Shown: positions 6,681-9,874 of the stretch, piece by piece | Layout of the letters: every line of letters starts with the position of its first letter | How positions within the stretch are numbered: the stretch's first letter is position 1 | Source: Methanosarcinales archaeon | GTDB taxonomy: Archaea > Halobacteriota > Syntropharchaeia > Alkanophagales > Methanospirareceae | DNA length: 9,874 nucleotides | Assembly (NCBI GenBank): GCA_030665925.1 | Contig: DAOUYX010000044.1 | Span: 1-9,874, forward strand | Direction of reading: 5' to 3' | Notes under the pieces: generated by a model | Seen by the model: the letters and a program-made list of their open reading frames with translations, nothing else | Databases searched by the model: none | What the model was told of the DNA's origin: nothing | Position numbers and translations under genes: made by a program

Positions 6681-6831
6681 AAAGCTTTTCTTGGAAAGAA
6701 AAGCTTTACCATCAAACTTTCTTTCACAAAGAAAGTTGGATCAAAGAAACTTATATTTTCCTCGAAGCGTTTTTTAGTTAAGGTTTTTGCGAAGCAAAAA
6801 AGTTATAGCACAGGTTCTTTTTCTAAAAGAA
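6681..6831. repeat. Cluster of four tight hairpins between antitoxin remnant and PIN gene
   Basis: Four perfect inverted repeats, each with a 3-base loop, lie within 151 bp. They are a 12-bp stem (AAAGCTTTTCTT at 6681-6692 with its complement at 6696-6707), a 10-bp stem (6715-6724 with 6728-6737), a 7-bp stem (TTTTTGC at 6784-6790 with 6794-6800), and a 7-bp stem (TTCTTTT at 6815-6821 with 6825-6831). The second lies inside a 47-bp repeat also present at 7871-7917. The cluster is unlike the T-run-ended terminators elsewhere in the window. It may be a small palindromic element or several copies of a REP-like unit. Confidence 0.75.
6712..6758. repeat. 47-bp dispersed repeat, copy A
   Basis: These 47 bases are identical to 7871-7917. 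Similarity continues for about 18 more bases with three mismatches (CGAAG then G and a T-run, to about 6776). The unit contains the perfect 10-bp hairpin and a TATA-like AAATATAAG on the minus strand. This copy lies upstream of the truncated PIN gene. Confidence 0.9.
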
Positions 6832-6912
6832 AGTGTTTAGTAAGTTTTCTTATTACTTCATCAAAGTTTTTTGCGTTTATTTCTTTACTTTCTTCACTTC
6901 CTTTTCCGACAT
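6803..6912 (-). pseudogene. Possible frameshifted antitoxin remnant upstream of the PIN gene
   Basis: A minus-strand ATG at 6912, overlapping the 3' end of the DUF3368 toxin gene by 19 bases, opens MSEKEVKKVKK and hits a stop at 6877-6879. One frame over, the sequence reads EINAKNFDEVIRKLTKHF and LLEKEPVL before a stop at 6803-6805, which resembles the charged C-terminal part of a small antitoxin. A single-base indel would join them into about 36 residues. Its place before a PIN gene fits a VapB role. The match is by character, not by recognised motif, so this is tentative. Alternatively the second frame could be a small intact gene from an upstream non-ATG start. Confidence 0.33.
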
Positions 6913-7430
6913 TTCCCGAGCAATTCAAAAAATTCCAGGTACTCATCATGACCGAGCCGGAATCCTTTTCTAATCATCAAATTCACTTTATCCTTCGCTT
7001 CTTCTTTTTTCAACTCCCCCCTTTTCACCATCAAGAAAATAAGAAATAGCGTGCCATGAACTTCTATTTTTAAAACACTTCCTACTCCTCTGGCTATGCT
7101 TTCGTCCAGAACGGCTACGCCACCTTTATCTTTTGCTAAGGCAAGCACTTCCAGTTCGCCTTCATGTAGCTCCTCCTCCAGACTTTTTAACATCTCCTTG
7201 AAACCATTCTCAACTGTTACTACCTTAATAACCGCTCTCTTTACCAAATCCTCCGAGATTATTGCATCTGCATCTCCCCTTTTCTTACCTTCTGTTACAA
7301 CTTGCTCATAGACTTGTGTAGGAACGAATTTTTTACCTTCTAACCGCTCGAAAATCCAGTTTAATCCGACTTTATTCAGATATATCAAAGGGGAGGAATC
7401 GAATACCCATATCATATCATTTTGTTTCAT
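6894..7430 (-). CDS. DUF3368 PIN-like toxin of a UPF0175 pair
   Basis: A 178-residue predicted nucleic-acid-binding protein of the DUF3368 branch of PIN nucleases, the likely toxin partner of the UPF0175 gene just upstream. Family signs: WVFDSSPLIYLNKVG with D11, VPTQVYEQVV with E42, LHEGELEVLALAKD with E90/E92, GVAVLDESIARGVG with D109, then HGTL and the late GFRLG motif. Length is normal and all expected acidic residues are present, so it may be active. I start it at ATG 7430 because that ATG overlaps the antitoxin stop as ATGA, implying coupled translation. An in-frame ATG at 7439 would add three residues. PIN toxins usually cleave RNA; the target is unknown. It is the only complete toxin in this island. 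Confidence 0.85.
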   Translation of the reverse strand: MKQNDMIWVFDSSPLIYLNKVGLNWIFERLEGKKFVPTQVYEQVVTEGKKRGDADAIISEDLVKRAVIKVVTVENGFKEMLKSLEEELHEGELEVLALAKDKGGVAVLDESIARGVGSVLKIEVHGTLFLIFLMVKRGELKKEEAKDKVNLMIRKGFRLGHDEYLEFFELLGKCRKRK

Positions 7431-7738
7431 CGATCGCATCGCATCGCAGCTTCGAAATCTCCCCTTATATCTTCAATGCTTATGTGCAAAGAGATACCTT
7501 TCTCCTTTATCAAATCCATCATCTCTCGGACTGATATATCCGCTATTTCCGCAGCCTTCGCCAAAGATACCTTTTTATCCCTGAACAACTCCAGGGCATG
7601 TTTTTTTAATTCCTCATCTATTCCGATGTCCAAAATCCTTCTTATCAAAGCGGACTTCTCGGTCTTCTCAATTCCGATCAGCCTTCCGAGCTTCCTTTCT
7701 ATCTCTTCCGTGGGCCTAATAGATATAATTTTTTGCAT
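7427..7738 (-). CDS. UPF0175-family antitoxin, partner of the DUF3368 toxin
   Basis: A 103-residue small protein. An N-terminal strand (KIISIRPTEEIERKL) and helices (TEKSALIRRILDIGIDEEL) suggest a ribbon-helix-helix-like dimer. The UPF0175 core follows: HALELFRDKKVSLAKAAEIADI then SVREMMDLIKEKGISLHI, a helix-turn-helix. UPF0175 proteins commonly precede PIN-type toxins and are inferred to neutralise them and repress the operon. Here the stop overlaps the toxin ATG. A TATA-like TCTTTAAGTA (7761-7770) centred about 27 bases upstream of the ATG suggests a leaderless or very short-leader mRNA; only a weak AGGT precedes the start. Confidence 0.85.
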   Translation of the reverse strand: MQKIISIRPTEEIERKLGRLIGIEKTEKSALIRRILDIGIDEELKKHALELFRDKKVSLAKAAEIADISVREMMDLIKEKGISLHISIEDIRGDFEAAMRCDR

Positions 7739-7760
7739 GTTTACCTATTTGATTTTTGTA

Positions 7761-7770
7761 TACTTAAAGA
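7761..7770 (-). promoter_or_regulatory. Probable promoter of the UPF0175-DUF3368 pair
   Basis: On the minus strand TCTTTAAGTA forms an archaeal-type TATA box with its centre about 27 bases before ATG 7738, so transcription would begin at or next to the start codon. It resembles the box before the gene at 3984. Confidence 0.45.
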
Positions 7771-7870
7771 TATCGCCATGATGCAATATCAGTTAGTATT
7801 TCCACCTCTATCGGTTGTCTTTAAGGAGCATATTCTTTTAGCACAGGTTTTCTTTATAATGGGCCAGACC

Positions 7871-7917
7871 TCAAACTTTCTTTCACAAAGAAAGTTGGAT
7901 CAAAGAAACTTATATTT
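7871..7917. repeat. 47-bp dispersed repeat, copy B
   Basis: Identical to 6712-6758, with the same 10-bp stem (7874-7883 with 7887-7896, loop CAC). Similarity continues to about 7935 with three mismatches. It lies between the two UPF0175 loci, in the 377-base stretch 7739-8115, which otherwise holds only the promoter near 7765 and the small frame at 7952-8119. A shared AGCACAGGTT also occurs at 7842-7851 and at 6807-6816, but on the opposite side of the hairpin. Confidence 0.9.
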
Positions 7918-7951
7918 CCCGCGAAGAGTTTTTTCTACTGCTACTACTCTT

Positions 7952-8119
7952 TTACTCACTCCTTTCAAGTTCACGCAAAATCCCCATCAGCACTAAGAGA
8001 TTCGGATCGTTCCGTGTAAACAGTTTTCTCAGCAAATACTCCACTTCATCACTTGTTACGAGATCCTTCTTAAATCCCCATAGAGGTAGATAACAGATTG
8101 ATACGGACTTTAATATCAA
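7952..8119 (-). CDS. Small unrecognised reading frame downstream of the second UPF0175 gene
   Basis: A 55-residue frame opening at a TTG (8119) that overlaps the UPF0175 stop as TTGA, the arrangement seen with ATGA at the intact pair. It reads ICYLPLWGFKKDLVTSDE, then VEYLLRKLFTRNDPNLLVLM and GILRELERSE. The latter part looks like real protein: amphipathic helices and biased residue choice. It has no PIN motif. It could be a short partner protein, the 3' remnant of a deleted gene, or a gene with a decayed start. I cannot name a family. Confidence 0.35.
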   Translation of the reverse strand: MILKSVSICYLPLWGFKKDLVTSDEVEYLLRKLFTRNDPNLLVLMGILRELERSE

Positions 8120-8430
8120 ATTTCAGTGTTGAATTCCTCAAGAATTAGTTTTCTTATATTAGCAACATCTATCGTCCTAAAGATTTTCTCCTTCTCAACG
8201 AGGTAAATAAAATCTAACAGGGGCAATTTAGCTATTTCCGCACCCTTCTCAAGCGATACGTCTCCTTTTTTATACGATTCCAATGCCAATTCTTTCCTCT
8301 TCTCCCCCATTCCTATGCTGAAGACTTCCTTAATAACGCTCAGTCTGTCCTTCTTTTCAAATTCACTCAGTTCTTCAACTTCCTTCACGAAACTTCTCGG
8401 AACCATACTATCATAATCGCTTCCCGCCAT
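8116..8430 (-). CDS. UPF0175-family antitoxin-like protein, apparently without a PIN toxin
   Basis: A 104-residue second UPF0175 protein, diverged from the one at 7427-7738. The core helix-turn-helix is clear: ALESYKKGDVSLEKGAEIAKL then PLLDFIYLVEKEKI. The N-terminus is a longer, charged segment (VPRSFVKEVEELSEFEKKDR) that fits a dimerisation region. The ATG at 8430 has a good ribosome binding site (GAGAAGGTGAT). No DUF3368 or PIN gene follows; only the 55-residue frame overlaps its stop. It may be an orphan antitoxin, regulate the neighbouring loci, or pair with that small frame. Confidence 0.8.
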   Translation of the reverse strand: MAGSDYDSMVPRSFVKEVEELSEFEKKDRLSVIKEVFSIGMGEKRKELALESYKKGDVSLEKGAEIAKLPLLDFIYLVEKEKIFRTIDVANIRKLILEEFNTEI

Positions 8431-8448
8431 TTAAATCACCTTCTCCTC

Positions 8449-8466
8449 TTCTTTTTCTAAAAAGAA
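8449..8466. repeat. Short hairpin upstream of the second UPF0175 gene
   Basis: TTCTTTTT (8449-8456) and its complement (8459-8466) form a perfect 8-bp stem. It resembles the fourth hairpin of the 6681-6831 cluster (TTCTTTT..AAAAGAA). It lies in the 79-base gap after the orphan VapB gene. On the minus strand its T-run could end the VapB transcript. Confidence 0.45.
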
Positions 8467-8509
8467 AACGCGTCATTCCAACTCACCAATAAATACGACC
8501 TCATTTGTA

Positions 8510-8734
8510 TTAATTTTGCTTCTTTCTCCATTCTATTATCTCTTTAGCCATGTTTATGTTTTTACCCGCGGTTTTCTTTCTAATCGAATCCAAGTGTTCG
8601 GCTATCTTTTTCCTCTTTAATTCTTTTAATTTCTCATTTATGGATTCGCGGAGGAACTCTGACCAATTTACTTCAAATTTCGCCATCTCTTCTCTTAAAT
8701 CTTTGGACATCTTTATACCTATTGTCCCTGACAT
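8510..8734 (-). CDS. VapB-like ribbon-helix-helix antitoxin, orphan
   Basis: A 74-residue protein. TIGIKMSKDLREEM is the DNA-contacting strand and first helix of a ribbon-helix-helix fold, and VNWSEFLRESINEKLKE is the hallmark second helix of archaeal VapB antitoxins. The C-terminal half is basic (IAEHLDSIRKKTAG, then KEIIEWRKKQN) and is normally the part that binds the toxin. A VapC gene should follow directly but none does: the next gene is the UPF0175 protein 79 bases on. A GGAGGT ribosome binding site (8749-8754) lies 14 bases before the ATG, a somewhat long spacing. The gene may still repress DNA or be a remnant of a lost pair. Confidence 0.82.
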   Translation of the reverse strand: MSGTIGIKMSKDLREEMAKFEVNWSEFLRESINEKLKELKRKKIAEHLDSIRKKTAGKNINMAKEIIEWRKKQN

Positions 8735-8796
8735 TTTAAAAACCCCGTACCTCCCTCTGATATTTCCGCCCTCGTTGCCATAGCTTTATTCACTCA

Positions 8797-8820
8797 TAAT
8801 AAAAAATAATAAAAAAGAAA
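8797..8820 (-). terminator. Poly-U tract after the acylphosphatase-fusion gene
   Basis: On the minus strand the stop at 8823-8825 is followed at once by a T-rich tract (TTTCTTTTTTATTATTTTTT), typical of archaeal transcription termination without a hairpin. Confidence 0.5.
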
Positions 8821-8822
8821 TT

Positions 8823-9470
8823 TCACGTCATCCCAATTTTCGCCTTTATTCCCTCTATCTCATGCTCGATCCTTGCAAACTTATTCTCCATATACGACCT
8901 CAAGTCCGCTCTTAGCGAACTTATCTCCGTGACAATTTCCTCTTTGCCACTGTCTATCTTTTCCGAGACTCCTTTTATCGCTTCAATGGTCCCATCTTGC
9001 TTCTCCAGCATTATATCCATCTTTCCCGCAAGCATACCAAACCCCTGTTTATTCTCCTCTCTTCCCTCGTCACTCTTCTCCGCGAGCATACCAAATCCCT
9101 GCTTATTCTCCTCTCTCCCCGCATCTATCTTTTGATTCGTTGCACCCATATAAATAAGTGCCGCACCAAGTCTATCGCCGAGTTCTTCCGGCACGTCACC
9201 ATACTTTATCTTAAACAGTTTGAACTCACCCGTTGGCTCTTCGTATTCCAACGATGTCTCTACCACATCTATAAAGTCCCTCTCTACCTTGATTCCCCTG
9301 ATAAAATCTTCAATTTTGGGTTCTTCGCCCTCGCACACAACTTTTACATTTCCATCCTCTAAGTTCTCGACATACCCTGTTATCCCAAACTCCCTTGCAC
9401 TATCCTGAACAAAATCTCTATATCCAACTTTCTGTACCTTTCCCTTTGCGATTATGTTCGCTCTTTTCAT
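8823..9470 (-). CDS. Acylphosphatase domain fused to a C-terminal coiled-coil/repeat region
   Basis: A 215-residue protein. Residues 4-90 are an acylphosphatase fold: AKGKVQKVGYRDFVQ with catalytic R18 (QGVGYR in most members, K for G here), GYVENLEDGNVKV with catalytic N36, and the last strand FKLFKIKYGD. Acylphosphatases hydrolyse carboxyl-phosphate bonds in small molecules; stand-alone enzymes are about 90 residues, so more than half of this protein is extra. Residues 114-149 are an 18-residue unit repeated twice (GREENKQGFGMLA in both). Heptad-like helices rich in K, E and I follow to residue 213, probably a coiled coil for oligomerisation. No signal peptide or membrane span is seen. The ATG at 9470 is preceded by GAGGGCAGGGAA. 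Both catalytic residues are kept, so activity is possible; a binding or scaffold role is the alternative. Confidence 0.87.
   Translation of the reverse strand: MKRANIIAKGKVQKVGYRDFVQDSAREFGITGYVENLEDGNVKVVCEGEEPKIEDFIRGIKVERDFIDVVETSLEYEEPTGEFKLFKIKYGDVPEELGDRLGAALIYMGATNQKIDAGREENKQGFGMLAEKSDEGREENKQGFGMLAGKMDIMLEKQDGTIEAIKGVSEKIDSGKEEIVTEISSLRADLRSYMENKFARIEHEIEGIKAKIGMT
9024..9131 (-). repeat. Two tandem 54-bp units inside the acylphosphatase fusion
   Basis: The units encode residues 114-131 and 132-149. Thirteen consecutive residues (GREENKQGFGMLA) are the same in both, while several codons differ at the third base, so the protein sequence seems to be conserved rather than freshly duplicated. 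Confidence 0.85.
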
Positions 9471-9520
9471 TTCCCTGCCCTCTGATGAATTCTCGTGGAA
9501 ATCAGTGTAATCTTGTGGTT

Positions 9521-9557
9521 AAAAAAACAAAAAAAGAGGGATAAAAAAAATCCCCTC
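9521..9557 (-). terminator. Hairpin and poly-U terminator of the PGF-CTERM protein gene
   Basis: About 40 bases after the stop codon, the minus strand folds GAGGGGAT with ATCCCTC (one bulged G) around a T loop (9557 to 9536). Two T-runs (TTTTTTTGTTTTTTT, 9535-9521) follow at once. This is a textbook intrinsic-like terminator and separates the surface-protein gene from the acylphosphatase gene. Confidence 0.65.
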
Positions 9558-9597
9558 CAAAAACCTTTTTAAACTTTTTTTCCTTTGTGTTTTGGTT

Positions 9598-9874
9598 CTA
9601 CTTCTTTATCCTCAGTACGAGGTACGCGACTGCTAACAAGCCCGCAATGGCGAATAATGCTCCGAAACCCGGCACTGGCTCTGTTGGTGTTGGCGCTGCT
9701 GTTGGTGCTGCTGTCGGTGCTGCTGTTGGTGGTACCGTTGGTGCTGCCGTTGGTGCTGCTGTTGGTGCTGCCGTTGGTGCTGCTGTTGGTGCTGCTGTTG
9801 CTGCGGCACCCGGATAGTCATTCGGGTCGTTTGGATTGGTGCCCGCAAGTATTTCGTCTATATCGCTAACACCA
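9598..9874 (-). CDS. C-terminus of a secreted surface protein with PGF-CTERM sorting signal (5' part outside window)
   Basis: The minus strand is open from the right edge to a TAG at 9598-9600, giving 91 codons. In order: GVSDIDEILAGTNPNDPNDYPG, which fits a thrombospondin type 3-like calcium-binding motif; a stalk of TAAP repeats (about 40 residues, likely an O-glycosylated linker); then PTEPVPGFGALFAIAGLL, a hydrophobic helix, and a short basic tail LRIKK. PxPGF plus helix plus basic tail is the PGF-CTERM signal, cut and lipid-anchored by an archaeosortase in Methanomicrobia and haloarchaea. The protein is therefore probably anchored on the cell surface. The main domain is not in the window. 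Plus-strand frames across this stretch are low-complexity mirror images and are not genes. Confidence 0.88.
   Translation of the reverse strand, partial: GVSDIDEILAGTNPNDPNDYPGAAATAAPTAAPTAAPTAAPTAAPTVPPTAAPTAAPTAAPTPTEPVPGFGALFAIAGLLAVAYLVLRIKK
9683..9806. repeat. Minisatellite encoding the TAAP stalk
   Basis: About ten degenerate 12-base units (minus strand GCACCAACAGCA) code for the Thr-Ala-Ala-Pro stalk. One unit is changed to TVPP. Units differ mainly at the third codon base, but the array is prone to slippage, so its length may vary between strains. Confidence 0.85.

Noticed and set aside
6626..6727. N-terminal extension of the PIN frame (MKESLMVKLFFPRKAFLV...)
   Set aside because: It reads through two perfect hairpins and does not resemble any PIN N-terminus. 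MSCDAVIDSYAW begins where the family normally starts.
6715..6737. Intrinsic terminator
   Set aside because: The 10-bp hairpin is not followed by a T-run on either strand and sits within a dispersed repeat.
6681..6831. CRISPR array
   Set aside because: The hairpins differ in sequence and length, and there are no equal repeats with unique spacers of constant size.
6624..7049. Plus-strand frame of 141 residues across the hairpin cluster
   Set aside because: It covers repeats and the antisense of the DUF3368 gene and is rich in F, S and K from AT-rich DNA. There is no ribosome binding site or family character.
7733..7996. Plus-strand frame of 87 residues between the two UPF0175 genes
   Set aside because: It spans the promoter of the UPF0175-DUF3368 pair and repeat copy B, with no protein-like pattern.
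9585..9869. Plus-strand frames rich in LVLLLVLPLVL or GAAVGAAVG, resembling a membrane or glycine-zipper protein
   Set aside because: They are readings of the TAAP minisatellite on the wrong strand. The minus frame ends in a recognisable PGF-CTERM tail and explains the sequence fully.

Overview
This looks like an archaeal chromosome fragment, probably from a methanogen-related euryarchaeon (ANME-1/Methanophagales-like is my best guess, but one window cannot prove it). The evidence is a PGF-CTERM-type sorting tail with a TSP3-like calcium motif, UPF0175/DUF3368 and VapB-type toxin-antitoxin genes, box-A-like TATA elements a few tens of bases before several starts (some implying leaderless mRNAs), and an IS1-family remnant with an archaeal-style zinc ribbon. 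No rRNA, tRNA or CRISPR array is visible.

Left part, 1-6120, holds five ordinary-looking genes. A RecQ helicase on the minus strand, running off the left edge, carries a fused phosphoribosyltransferase-like C-terminal domain. It is divergent from a NifU/IscU-type scaffold gene that lacks all three canonical cysteine ligands. A convergent MATE-family transporter follows. Divergent from that is an unrecognised 267-residue protein with a cysteine cluster, then a class II (bacterial-type) HMG-CoA reductase of the mevalonate pathway for archaeal lipids.

Middle part, 6121-8734, is an AT-rich patch of toxin-antitoxin genes and debris, all on the minus strand. From right to left it holds: an orphan ribbon-helix-helix VapB-like antitoxin; a UPF0175 gene followed by a short unrecognised reading frame where a toxin would be expected; an intact UPF0175-DUF3368 pair sharing an ATGA overlap; a possible frameshifted antitoxin remnant; a cluster of tight hairpins; and a VapC-type PIN gene cut after codon 69 by an IS1-family end. 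The IS remnant has its own frameshift and stops at the 3' edge of the HMG-CoA reductase gene. A 47-bp sequence with a perfect 10-bp hairpin occurs exactly twice, at 6712-6758 and 7871-7917.

Right part, 8735-9874, holds an acylphosphatase domain fused to a C-terminal region with an 18-residue tandem duplication and likely coiled coil. Upstream of it is the 3' end of a secreted surface protein: TSP3-like motif, TAAP-repeat stalk and PGF-CTERM tail, closed by a hairpin/poly-U terminator. The most notable items are the RecQ-PRTase fusion, the cysteine-less NifU protein, the IS1 insertion into vapC, and the hairpin-rich dispersed repeat tied to toxin-antitoxin loci.
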